From Anaeromyxobacter oryzae (lineage in GTDB: Bacteria > Myxococcota > Myxococcia > Myxococcales > Anaeromyxobacteraceae): a DNA stretch of 64,000 nt. Location of the stretch: positions 4,026,481 through 4,090,480 of the forward strand of contig NZ_AP025591.1 of NCBI RefSeq assembly GCF_023169945.1, in the 5' to 3' direction. The notes beneath the pieces were generated by a model that was given only the letters and a program-made list of their open reading frames with translations, was not told the origin of the DNA and did no database searches. A program made the translations under genes and the position numbers. This document shows, piece by piece, positions 9,173 to 16,766 of the stretch. Within the stretch, counting starts at the first letter, position 1, and each line of letters begins with the position of its first letter.

Positions 9173-9228
9173 CCGGGCATGCGACCGCATGCCCGGGCGC
9201 AATGTACCCGATCCGGGGTATCCGCCAA
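9173..9228 (-). promoter_or_regulatory. Promoter and 5' UTR hairpin of the outer-membrane protein gene
   Basis: On the minus strand, TTGGCG (9228-9223) and TACATT (9206-9201) are 16 bases apart and make a plausible -35/-10 pair. Immediately downstream, CCGGGCATGCG and CGCATGCCCGG (9173-9183 and 9186-9196) form an 11-bp perfect stem with a two-base loop, which would lie at the very 5' end of the transcript. It could stabilise the mRNA or be an operator. Confidence 0.5.
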
Positions 9229-9243
9229 GCTTTGAACTGGGGC

Positions 9244-10875
9244 TCAGCGATCTCGCATGTAGGCGTATTCGTACCGTGTCGGCGGGTCGAACGTCTCCTT
9301 GATGGCCCGCATCGACACCCAGCGGAGCAGGTTCCCCATGCTCCCCGCCTTGTCGTTCGTCCCGCTCGCCCGCGCGCCGCCGAACGGCTGTTGCCCGACG
9401 ACGGCTCCCGTCGGTTTGTCGTTCACGTAGAAGTTGCCCGCGGCGTCCACGAACCGGCGCGTGAGATCGGCGATCGCGTCGCGATCGCGGGCGAAGACTG
9501 CGCCGGTGAGGCCGTACGGCGACGTCGACGCGCACAGCTCGGCGGCCTCGTCGAGGCGGATGTCGGCGTACACGTAGACCGTGAGGACCGGCCCGAAGAT
9601 CTCCTCCTCCATGAGCTTGAACCGGGGGTTCACCGTCTCGATGAGGGTCGGCTCGATGAAGAAGCCCTTCGTGTCGTCGCTCCGGCCGCCGGCGAGGATC
9701 TTCGCCTGCGAGGAGTCGCGCGCGATCCCGATGTACTTGCGGACGCTGTCGAACGCGGCGCGGTCGATGACCGCCCCCATGAACGTGGAGAAGTCCTCGA
9801 CCTCGCCCACGCGGATCTCGGCGATCATGGCGAGGATGCGATCGCGGACCTGCGGCCAGAGGCTCTCGGGCACGTAGGCCCTCGACGCCGCCGAGCACTT
9901 CTGCCCCTGGTACTCGAACGCGCCGCGGACGAGCGCGACCGCCGTCGCGTCCACCTCGGCCGACGGGTGGACGAACACGAAGTCCTTGCCGCCGGTCTCG
10001 CCCACGATCCGGGGGTAGCCGCGGTAGCGCGAGAGGCCCTCGCCGATCGCGCGCCACATGCCCTGGAACACCGCCGTCGAGCCGGTGAAGTGGAGGCCCG
10101 CCAGCTCCGGGCTCGCCAGGGCGGGATCGCCCACCTGCCGCCCGGGCCCGGGCACGAAGTTCACGACGCCCGGCGGCAGCCCGGCCGCCTCGAGGAGCTT
10201 CAGGACGTACCACGCGGAGTAGACCGCCGACGACGCCGGCTTCCAGACGACGGTGTTCCCCATGAGCGCGGGCGCGGTGGGCAGGTTCGCCGCGATCGAG
10301 GTGAAGTTGAACGGCGTGACGGCGAAGACGAAGCCCTCGAGCGGCCGGTACTCGGCGCGGTTCCACTGGCCGGGCGGCGACACCGGCTGGTCGGCGTGGA
10401 TGCGCTCCATGAAGTGCGGGTTCCAGCGCCAGAAGTCGACGATCTCGCACGCGGCGTCGATCTCCGCCTGGTACGGCGTCTTCGACTGGCCGAGCATCGT
10501 GGCGGCGTTGAGGGTCTGCCGCCACGGGCCGGCGAGGAGGTCGGCAGCCTTGAGGAAGATCGCGGCGCGGTCGTGCGGGTCCATCGCGGCCCAGGTCCGC
10601 CGGGCCTGCGCCGCCGCCTCGATCGCTGCCTGGACCTCTGCGGGCCCGGCCTGGTGGCAGCGCGCGAGCCGCTGCGCGTGGCGGTGCGGCACGCGCACCT
10701 CCGCCATCCGCCCGGTGCGTACCTCGCGGCCGCCGATCACGAGCGGGATCTCGAGCTCCCGCGCGGAGAGCTCGTCGAGCCGCTTCTTGAGCGCGGTCCG
10801 CTCGGGCGTACCGGGGGCGTAGGAGAGGACGGGCTCGTTGCGGGGCTCCGGGATGCGGAAGAGTCCGTTCGACAT
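9244..10875 (-). CDS. pruA: L-glutamate gamma-semialdehyde (P5C) dehydrogenase
   Basis: A 543-residue aldehyde dehydrogenase of the stand-alone P5C dehydrogenase type, which oxidises glutamate semialdehyde to glutamate with NAD+ in proline breakdown. Family landmarks are TPFNFTSIAANLP (cofactor site), the catalytic Glu in GETGGKDFVFV, the catalytic Cys in EYQGQKCSAASR, and the GGARASGTNDKAG and YEYAYM blocks near the C-terminus that are specific to this subfamily. The ATG at 10875 has GGAGG 6 bases upstream. The proline dehydrogenase partner is not in this window. Confidence 0.95.
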   Translation of the reverse strand: MSNGLFRIPEPRNEPVLSYAPGTPERTALKKRLDELSARELEIPLVIGGREVRTGRMAEVRVPHRHAQRLARCHQAGPAEVQAAIEAAAQARRTWAAMDPHDRAAIFLKAADLLAGPWRQTLNAATMLGQSKTPYQAEIDAACEIVDFWRWNPHFMERIHADQPVSPPGQWNRAEYRPLEGFVFAVTPFNFTSIAANLPTAPALMGNTVVWKPASSAVYSAWYVLKLLEAAGLPPGVVNFVPGPGRQVGDPALASPELAGLHFTGSTAVFQGMWRAIGEGLSRYRGYPRIVGETGGKDFVFVHPSAEVDATAVALVRGAFEYQGQKCSAASRAYVPESLWPQVRDRILAMIAEIRVGEVEDFSTFMGAVIDRAAFDSVRKYIGIARDSSQAKILAGGRSDDTKGFFIEPTLIETVNPRFKLMEEEIFGPVLTVYVYADIRLDEAAELCASTSPYGLTGAVFARDRDAIADLTRRFVDAAGNFYVNDKPTGAVVGQQPFGGARASGTNDKAGSMGNLLRWVSMRAIKETFDPPTRYEYAYMRDR

Positions 10876-11039
10876 GTGGCCTCCGTCGTGGCGCCGAAGA
10901 TAAGGTTCGTGGAGCCGGCGCGCCGGGCCGGGGTCCCCCGCGCGCGGTCCCTCCGGGGCGGCGATCGACCGCTCTCCGTGTACCCCACGAGCATGTGCCT
11001 TGTGGAGGACCTGGGGGGGCGTTACGGTCCGGGCGCGCC

Positions 11040-11492
11040 TTGGCCACCACCTACGAGCTCTTCGAGCGGGCGGAGCGGGTGGAGCTGCTCTCCGCGGCCA
11101 TCTATGCTGCGCTCGCCGAGCGGTTCCGCAGCGACCCCGACGCGTACGGACTGTTCGTGCGGCTCCAGGCCGAGGAGGTGCAGCACGCGAGGCGCGTGCG
11201 GCTCCTCGCCGCCCGGTACCGGCACGATCCCCGGCTCCTCGAGCGCGCGAGCGCCGACCGCGGCACGCTGGACCGCCTGCTGGCCGAGGGCGACGCGGTG
11301 CTCGGGGCGATCGAGGACGGCTCCTTCGGGCACGACCTCGACGAGGTGAAGCGGAACCTCTCCGCGCTCGAGGACCGGTTCGCCGCGTCGCACGCGGAGC
11401 TCATCGCGTCGACCGGCCACGCCGACCTCCGCGCGTTCTTCGTGCAGCTCGCGAGGCAGGACGAGGAGCACCGCCGCCTCCTCTCCCCCTGA
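11040..11492 (+). CDS. Ferritin-like/rubrerythrin-type diiron protein
   Basis: About 150 residues, all helical, with two ExxH-type motifs (AEEVQHARR and QDEEHRRLL) and the additional Glu-rich helices (ERAERVELL, ASHAELI) needed for a diiron four-helix bundle. This is the core of rubrerythrin and related stress proteins, without a rubredoxin domain. The start is unclear. TTG 11040 fits the homologous core and has TACGGT 11 bases upstream, like other probably leaderless genes here; GTG 10995 is the longer alternative. It lies alone between divergent and convergent neighbours. Confidence 0.7.
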   Translation: MATTYELFERAERVELLSAAIYAALAERFRSDPDAYGLFVRLQAEEVQHARRVRLLAARYRHDPRLLERASADRGTLDRLLAEGDAVLGAIEDGSFGHDLDEVKRNLSALEDRFAASHAELIASTGHADLRAFFVQLARQDEEHRRLLSP

Positions 11493-11512
11493 CGTCCGCG
11501 GGCGACGCGGCC

Positions 11513-12124
11513 TCAGGACGCGTCGAGGCAGAGCGGCGGTGACCACCCGGCCACGGCCGGCGGCGGCGCGTCGCGCCGCGCGGGAGGCGCCACCGCGTCG
11601 AGCGGCGCCCGCGGCGACGGTCCCCAGTGCAGGCCGAACGAGGTCCCGGTGGTCATGGTCGCGAGCTGGACGGGGAGGATCGCCCAGTAGTTCGGCGCGA
11701 GCCTGTAGCCGACGCCGAGCGCGAGCGCGTTGCCGAGCAGCGACAGCAGGAACGCCTTCCAGGGCGCGCCGCGCGCCGGCCCCATTCGCGCGAAGCTGCC
11801 GCCGAGCACCGCGCCGAGCGGCGGCAGGAGCAGCGTCGCCGCGCCGAGGCCGAATGCGGCGTTGCGATAGTGGGTCGCGGTGGGAGAGATGCCGCCGCTC
11901 GTGAACAGGTGGAAGGTGCCGTACGCGAGCCCGATGACCGCCGCGTCCCCGAGGAGGGCGCCTGCACCGGCGGCGGCGAGCTCACCTCCGGTGAAGGGCC
12001 CCCGCTCGAGCATCCGCGCCCGCATCGGGCCCGAGAGGTCGCCCCCGGGCCGGATCGCGAGATCCGCGGCGGGGGCCTGGGCCTGCGCGAGGAGCGTGGC
12101 GGCGACGACGGCGGCGAGCGTCAT
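11513..12124 (-). CDS. Hypothetical secreted or membrane protein
   Basis: A 203-residue protein with a signal-like N-terminus (MTLAAVVAATLLAQAQA) and several Gly/Ala-rich hydrophobic stretches (AAAGAGALLGDAAVIGLAYG, GLGAATLLLPPLGAVLGG, FLLSLLGNALALGVGY). It may be an inner-membrane protein or a helical envelope protein. I do not recognise the family. It follows the NtrC-type regulator gene by 83 bases on the same strand and could be the last gene of the tolC operon. Confidence 0.55.
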   Translation of the reverse strand: MTLAAVVAATLLAQAQAPAADLAIRPGGDLSGPMRARMLERGPFTGGELAAAGAGALLGDAAVIGLAYGTFHLFTSGGISPTATHYRNAAFGLGAATLLLPPLGAVLGGSFARMGPARGAPWKAFLLSLLGNALALGVGYRLAPNYWAILPVQLATMTTGTSFGLHWGPSPRAPLDAVAPPARRDAPPPAVAGWSPPLCLDAS

Positions 12125-12207
12125 CCGCGGCAGACGATGCGCAAGCACCGCGCGCGCGGGCGCCTCCGGCCGGGAGGGAAGATGGGGCCGCCCCGGCGCG
12201 GCCCCTC

Positions 12208-13599
12208 TCACCCGCCGCGTTCCGGCTCCTCGTCGCCCCCACCGAGCCCGTACTTGCGGAGCTTGTCGTGGAGGGTGACGCGCGAGACGCCGAGCCGGCG
12301 GGCCGCCTCGCTGCGGTTTCCCCGCGCCGCGCGGAGCGCCTCGACGATCAGGCCCCGCTCGTAGGCCTCGACGCGCTGCCTGAGCGGCAGCGGCGCCCCG
12401 GCGGGCTGCGGGGCCGCCCCGCCCGCGGGGGCCGCCCCCGGGAGGAGCGAGAGATCGAGGCCGTCCGGGGGCGAGAGCGCGACGAGCCCCTCGAGCGCGT
12501 TCTCGAGCTCGCGGACGTTGCCCGGCCAGGGGTGGGCCGCGAGCCGGTCGAGCAGCCCCGGCGGCACCACGAGCGGCGAGACGCCGAACTGTTCCGCGAA
12601 CCGCTCCAGGAAGAAGCGCGCGAGGACGGGCACGTCCTCCGGCCGCTCCCGGAGCGGCGGGATCCGGAGCTGGACCACGTTGAGCCGGTAGAAGAGATCC
12701 TCCCGGAACGCGCCGGCGCGGACGCGCTCCTCGAGGTCGCGGTGCGTCGCGGCGATGACGCGCACGTCGACCTTCCGCGCGCGCTCCTCGCCCACGGGCC
12801 GCACCTCGCCCTCCTGGAGCACGCGGAGCAGCTTCGCCTGGGCGTTCGGCGCGAGCTCGCCCACCTCGTCGAGCAGGATCGTGCCGCCGTCCGCCTCCCC
12901 GAAGAGCCCGGGGCGGGCGCGGATCGCGCCGGTGAACGCGCCGCGCGCGTGGCCGAACAGCTCGGCCTCCGCGAGCTCCGGCGAGAGGGCCGCGCAGTTG
13001 AAGCGCACGAAGGCCCGGTCGGCGCGGTGCGAGCCGCGCACGAGCGCCTCCGCGACGCGCTCCTTCCCGGTGCCGCTCTCGCCGGTGACGAGGACGGTCA
13101 CGTCCTTCGGCGCGACGCGGGCGACGAGGACGGCGAGCCGGCGCATCGCGTCCGACGCGAACACCATGCTGCGCGCGAGCACGAGCTCGCCCTGCAGGAC
13201 CTCGTTCTCGTGCGTGAGGCGCACCGCCTCGACGGCGCGCCGGACGACCGCGAGCAGGTCGTCGGTCTCGAACGGCTTCTTGAAGTAGTCGAACGCGCCG
13301 GCCTTCATCGCATCGACGGCCTGGCGCTCGGAGCCGTGGGCGGTGATGAGGACCACCCGGGGCGGCGGCGTGCGGGCCTGCAGCTCGCGGAGGAGCTGCA
13401 TGCCGTCGAGCCGCGGCATCCGGAGGTCGGAGACGACGAGCGGCACGGGCGCGGCGTCGAACGCGGCGAGCGCGTCGGCGCCGTCGCTCGCCTCGACGAC
13501 CTCGAGCCCCTCGCTCTCGAGGATCTCGCGGAGCGTGTAGCGGACGCCCGGGTCGTCGTCGACGACGAGGACGCGCGGGCGCGGCGCGGCGGCGGTCAC
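12208..13599 (-). CDS. NtrC-family sigma-54-dependent response regulator
   Basis: A 463-residue three-domain activator. The receiver has DDD near residue 14, Asp58 in VVSDLRMPRLDG and Lys in YFKKPFETDD. The AAA+ domain has Walker A GESGTGKE, the sigma-54-contact loop GAFTGA, and GTILLDEVGEL. The C-terminal Fis-type helix-turn-helix is SEAARRLGVSRVTLHDKL. The GTG start overlaps the kinase stop (GTGA), so the pair is coupled. A sigma-54 promoter match precedes tolC at the head of this operon and another precedes the divergent hlyD-ABC operon. The simplest reading is that this protein switches on both halves of the export system. Confidence 0.93.
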   Translation of the reverse strand: MTAAAPRPRVLVVDDDPGVRYTLREILESEGLEVVEASDGADALAAFDAAPVPLVVSDLRMPRLDGMQLLRELQARTPPPRVVLITAHGSERQAVDAMKAGAFDYFKKPFETDDLLAVVRRAVEAVRLTHENEVLQGELVLARSMVFASDAMRRLAVLVARVAPKDVTVLVTGESGTGKERVAEALVRGSHRADRAFVRFNCAALSPELAEAELFGHARGAFTGAIRARPGLFGEADGGTILLDEVGELAPNAQAKLLRVLQEGEVRPVGEERARKVDVRVIAATHRDLEERVRAGAFREDLFYRLNVVQLRIPPLRERPEDVPVLARFFLERFAEQFGVSPLVVPPGLLDRLAAHPWPGNVRELENALEGLVALSPPDGLDLSLLPGAAPAGGAAPQPAGAPLPLRQRVEAYERGLIVEALRAARGNRSEAARRLGVSRVTLHDKLRKYGLGGGDEEPERGG

Positions 13600-14963
13600 G
13601 CCGCCCTCCCGCCCGTCTCGGACGGCCGCGCGGGCAGCGAGAGCTCGGCGACGGTGCCGCCGCCCGCGCGGGGCCGTAGCGCGAGGTCGCCACCGTGCTG
13701 CCGCGCGAGGGATCGCGCGATCGTGAGCCCGAGCCCGGAGCCGCTCGGCTTGCTGGTCACGCCGGGAGTGAACACCGCGTCGGCGAGGGCCGGATCGAGG
13801 CCGCGCCCGCGATCGAGCACGCGGATCGCGGCGCCGCCGCCGGCGGGCGCCGCCTCGAGCTCCACCACGCCGCCGCGGGGCGTCACGTCGAGCGCGTTCT
13901 GGACGAGGTTGATGAGGACCTGCTTCACCTTGCGGGGATCGCAGCGGACCGGGACGGAGCCGGCGCGCACGACGATCTCCGCGCCGTGCTCGCGCGCCAT
14001 GCCCTCGTGGAGCGCGGCCACCTCGGCGCAGAGGGCGCCGACGTCCGTCTCGCCGAGCGCGAGGGGGACGAGCGGGCGCGAGAAGTTCAGGAACTCGTCG
14101 AGGATGGACTGCATCCGGTCCACCTCGCGCCGGAGGACGGCGAGCCGCTCCGTCCCCTTCCCGTCGGGAACGCTCGTCGCGAGGAGCCCCGCGAGCCCCT
14201 TGACGCTCGCGAGGGGGTTCTTGAGCTCGTGGGCGATCTCGCCCGAGAGCGCGATCAGTTCCTCTGCGCGCTCGGCGTGGGCCCGCAGCGACTCCTGCTG
14301 CGCGGCGAGGGCGCGGTGGACGGTCGCCTCGAACGCGCGCCGCATCGAGCGCCCCGCGAACCCGACCATCACGAGCACCGTGGTGAGCACGAGCACGTGG
14401 ACCCACAGGTACGCGGGCGGGCCGCCGAGGCGCGCGCCGCCGCCGAACGCCGTCGGGTTCAGCGAGACGGCGCCGGACGCGCCGAGCGCGGCGAACCCCC
14501 AGAGCGCCGCGGCCTGCGCGGCGATGGTGAGGAGGTGCCAGGGCGCGCGGACGAACACCGCGGTGAGGATCGCGATCGGCAGGACGACGTAGACGAGCGG
14601 GCTGTCCAGCCCGCCGGTGCAGAAGCAGACGACGAGGTGGGCGAGGGCCGCGAGGGCGAGGTTCAGCGGGACGGCGCGCGCCACGAACCCGTGGCGGCGG
14701 TACCGGACCCACTCGCCGACGAAGAAGACGACGGTGAACGGGACGACGCCGAGCAGGACGGCGCGCCGCCAGGGCGTCCGCTCCACCGAGGCCATCCAGA
14801 GGGCGATCCCGGCGAGCACCGGCAGGACGAACAGCCGCGCCCAGACGAGCCGCCCGAAGAGGCGCGACAGCTCTTCGCGCTCGATCTCGCGGTGGCCGGG
14901 AAGGGGCATGCCGTCGTGGTCCGTCCAGTCGGAGAACATACGCCCGTCCGAGTCCGTGCGCAT
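13596..14963 (-). CDS. Membrane sensor histidine kinase, NtrB-like
   Basis: A 455-residue kinase. The N-terminal 200 residues hold about six transmembrane helices and no large periplasmic loop, so the signal is probably sensed in or near the membrane. The kinase core has His in SGEIAHELKNPLASVKG, the N box LVQNALDVTPRG, DRGRGLDP and GSGLGLTIARSLARQHGG. The HELKNPL variant is usual for kinases that partner NtrC-type regulators. It starts 6 bases after the tolC stop and overlaps the regulator gene, giving the order tolC, kinase, regulator. Membrane-embedded sensing fits detection of a hydrophobic toxic compound or membrane stress that the exporter relieves. Confidence 0.9.
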   Translation of the reverse strand: MRTDSDGRMFSDWTDHDGMPLPGHREIEREELSRLFGRLVWARLFVLPVLAGIALWMASVERTPWRRAVLLGVVPFTVVFFVGEWVRYRRHGFVARAVPLNLALAALAHLVVCFCTGGLDSPLVYVVLPIAILTAVFVRAPWHLLTIAAQAAALWGFAALGASGAVSLNPTAFGGGARLGGPPAYLWVHVLVLTTVLVMVGFAGRSMRRAFEATVHRALAAQQESLRAHAERAEELIALSGEIAHELKNPLASVKGLAGLLATSVPDGKGTERLAVLRREVDRMQSILDEFLNFSRPLVPLALGETDVGALCAEVAALHEGMAREHGAEIVVRAGSVPVRCDPRKVKQVLINLVQNALDVTPRGGVVELEAAPAGGGAAIRVLDRGRGLDPALADAVFTPGVTSKPSGSGLGLTIARSLARQHGGDLALRPRAGGGTVAELSLPARPSETGGRAA

Positions 14964-14968
14964 CACGG

Positions 14969-16417
14969 CTACGGCCCCCGTCCGACGGCGCGTGCGAGGG
15001 CGAGGCGCGCCTGCGCGAGTCGCGCCCGGGCATCGGCGAGCCCGGTGTCCGCGAGGTACTGGCGGTCGTCCGCGTCGAGCACGTCGAGGCTCGACGCGAT
15101 CCCCGCCGCGTAGCTCCGCCGCGCCGAGGCCGCCGCGTCGGCCGCGAGGCGGCGCTGGGTCTCGGCGAGCCGGAGCCGCTCGTCCGCGACCTCCACGTCG
15201 CGCCGCCCGTCCTGGACCTCTTGCAGGATCGCGAGCCGCTGGGCCTCCGCCGCGGCGCGCGCGCCTGCCGCCTGCGCCTCCGCCTGCGTCCGCTTCCCGT
15301 ACCGGAAGCCGCCGTCGTACAGGGCCCAGGTGAGATCGAGCGAGACGCGCCAGCCCTGCTTCTCGCCGGTGACGAAGGGGACGTCGGAGGCGAAGATCGA
15401 CCCCGAGGCGGAGAGCTGCGGCGCGAGGCGGGCCCACGCCGAGCGGACCCCGGCCTCGGCGGCGTCGACCTGGGCGCGCTGCGCGCGGGTCTCCGGCCGT
15501 CGCGCGAGGGCGTCCGCCGCGAGCGCGTCTCGTGGCGCCGCGAGCTCCGGCACGGGCCCGCGGTCCACCTCGGGCACCCGGACCCGGACCGGCCCCTCGC
15601 GCGAGAGCAGCACGCCGAGCGCGAGCCGCGCGCGATCGAGCTCCGCGCGGGCGCGGGCGAGCTCGCTCTGGCGCCGCACCAGCTCGGTCTGGGCCCTGAG
15701 CACGTCGAGCGGCGGCGCGGTCCCGGCAGCGACGCGACGCTCGGCGCTCCGCGCGAGCTCGGCGGCGCTCGCGACCGCCTGCCCCGCGACGACCACGACC
15801 TCCTCGGCGGCGGCGGCGGCGTAGGCGTACTGCGCGAAGCCGGTGCGCACGAGGAGCTTCGTCGCCTCCGCGCTCGCGTCCGCCGCGCGCGCCGCGTCGC
15901 GCGCCTGGGCGAGATCGAACCAGGCGTTCGGCACGACGACCGGGACCCGCGCCGCCCCGGTCGCCGTCACGGAGTGCAACGGCTGGATGATGAGGAGCCC
16001 GGCGCCCGGGCGGACGAACGCGGCCGAGTCGCTGTTCTCGACGAAGCTGGCCTGGGCGGAGAGGCCCGGGAGCAGGGCCGACGCCGACTGGCGCACGATC
16101 CCGCGCGCCTCGTCGGCGCGGCTGCGGGCCTGGACGAGCGTGAGGCTCTGGCGATCGAGCTCCGCGAGAGCGTCGGCGAGCGAGAGCTCGGGGGTGGCCG
16201 GGGGTGGGGTCGGGGCGGGAGCGAGGCCGGGGGACGGGGTCGGGGCCGGGGCCGGAGCCGGGGTCGGGGCCGGAGCCGGGGTGGGGGCCTGGGCCGGGGC
16301 CGGGGTCGCGGGCGCCACGGCCGGGGCGGCCGCGAGCGGGGTGGCAGGCGCGAGCGCGAGGGGCGCCCCGAGGGCGAGGGCGAGGGCGAGCACGGCGCTG
16401 GCGGTGGGGGTCTTCAC
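14969..16417 (-). CDS. TolC-family outer membrane efflux protein
   Basis: A 482-residue TolC-type channel. A signal peptide is followed by a low-complexity Pro/Ala tract (repeats of APTPAPAP, residues about 30-65), then two repeats of the helical TolC domain, with motifs such as LSLADALAELDRQS, QASALLPGLSAQASF and ADDRQYLADTGLADARARL. The GTG at 16417 follows AAGGAG 9 bases upstream. It is the first gene of an operon with a kinase and a sigma-54 activator, and it faces a membrane-fusion protein and ABC-2 exporter across a 349-base region. TolC would give the exporter its outer-membrane exit. Confidence 0.92.
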   Translation of the reverse strand: MKTPTASAVLALALALGAPLALAPATPLAAAPAVAPATPAPAQAPTPAPAPTPAPAPAPTPSPGLAPAPTPPPATPELSLADALAELDRQSLTLVQARSRADEARGIVRQSASALLPGLSAQASFVENSDSAAFVRPGAGLLIIQPLHSVTATGAARVPVVVPNAWFDLAQARDAARAADASAEATKLLVRTGFAQYAYAAAAAEEVVVVAGQAVASAAELARSAERRVAAGTAPPLDVLRAQTELVRRQSELARARAELDRARLALGVLLSREGPVRVRVPEVDRGPVPELAAPRDALAADALARRPETRAQRAQVDAAEAGVRSAWARLAPQLSASGSIFASDVPFVTGEKQGWRVSLDLTWALYDGGFRYGKRTQAEAQAAGARAAAEAQRLAILQEVQDGRRDVEVADERLRLAETQRRLAADAAASARRSYAAGIASSLDVLDADDRQYLADTGLADARARLAQARLALARAVGRGP

Positions 16418-16465
16418 GGTGCGTTTCTCCTTCACGCGAGCGCCCGAAGCGCACCGGTCCCGGGA

Positions 16466-16479
16466 GCAAGCGGAGTGCC
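16466..16479 (-). promoter_or_regulatory. Sigma-54 promoter for the tolC operon
   Basis: Read on the minus strand, this is GGCAC-TCCGC-TTGC, a full match to the conserved core GGCAC-N5-TTGC with the required GG-N10-GC spacing. The -12 element lies about 49 bases upstream of the tolC start, leaving room for a leader of roughly 36 bases. The operon encodes its own NtrC-type activator, which supports the call. Confidence 0.75.
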
Positions 16480-16513
16480 GAGACATGCTGCCGCGTGGAT
16501 CCGGCGTGTTCGG

Positions 16514-16543
16514 CGGCACCGGCGGTCGTCTCCGCCGGTGCCG
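16514..16543. repeat. Perfect 12-bp hairpin between the divergent sigma-54 promoters
   Basis: CGGCACCGGCGG (16514-16525) and CCGCCGGTGCCG (16532-16543) are exact inverted repeats around the six-base loop TCGTCT. The right arm runs into a GTGCCGGAGGAC motif found elsewhere in the window, so this may be a REP-type hairpin. It lies between the two -24/-12 elements and could instead be an upstream activator site. Confidence 0.6.
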
Positions 16544-16642
16544 GAGGACTCGGCCGTTCGGGCCGGCAGCAAGGGTGTCGGATTTCCTTACGGGCCCGTC
16601 GGCGCGGTCGGTGCCGGAGGACGGCGGGTGGTGCCGGAGGAC
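16537..16642 (+). repeat. Three copies of the GTGCCGGAGGAC repeat
   Basis: GGTGCCGGAGGAC occurs at 16537-16549, 16610-16622 and 16630-16642, all in the same direction. The last two are 20 bases apart. The same 12-base core occurs in both orientations at further intergenic sites up to 30.1 kb, densest next to the RAYT transposase gene at 22.1-22.7 kb. Confidence 0.65.
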
Positions 16643-16698
16643 GGGGGGATTCCGGAGGAGCCGGAGGGAAACGCCCCCGGACGAGCCGGGATCCCCGC

Positions 16699-16712
16699 GG
16701 CACACGGCTTGC
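16699..16712 (+). promoter_or_regulatory. Sigma-54 promoter for the hlyD-ABC operon
   Basis: GGCAC-ACGGC-TTGC matches the conserved -24/-12 core with exact GG-N10-GC spacing. It ends 54 bases before the membrane-fusion protein ATG, giving a leader of roughly 40 bases. Together with the mirror-image match before tolC, it suggests joint control of both divergent operons by the adjacent NtrC-type regulator. Confidence 0.75.
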
Positions 16713-16766
16713 GAGGTGTCCGCTCGTCAAGGGGTGCGACAGATCGCGCTCCCCCGGGAGCCCTCG

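Noticed and set aside
9173..9196. Rho-independent terminator for the P5C dehydrogenase gene
   Set aside because: The stem is perfect, but no T-run follows, and a -35/-10 pair sits between the stop codon and the stem, placing it in the next gene's leader.
6500..11050. Very long open frames on the strand opposite real genes (for example 1516 codons here, and similar ones at 13596-17474 and 53091-56936)
   Set aside because: They are Arg/Pro/Ala-rich shadows caused by high GC at third positions. They span several real genes with clear motifs and have no recognisable domains, except where a real gene is embedded in frame.
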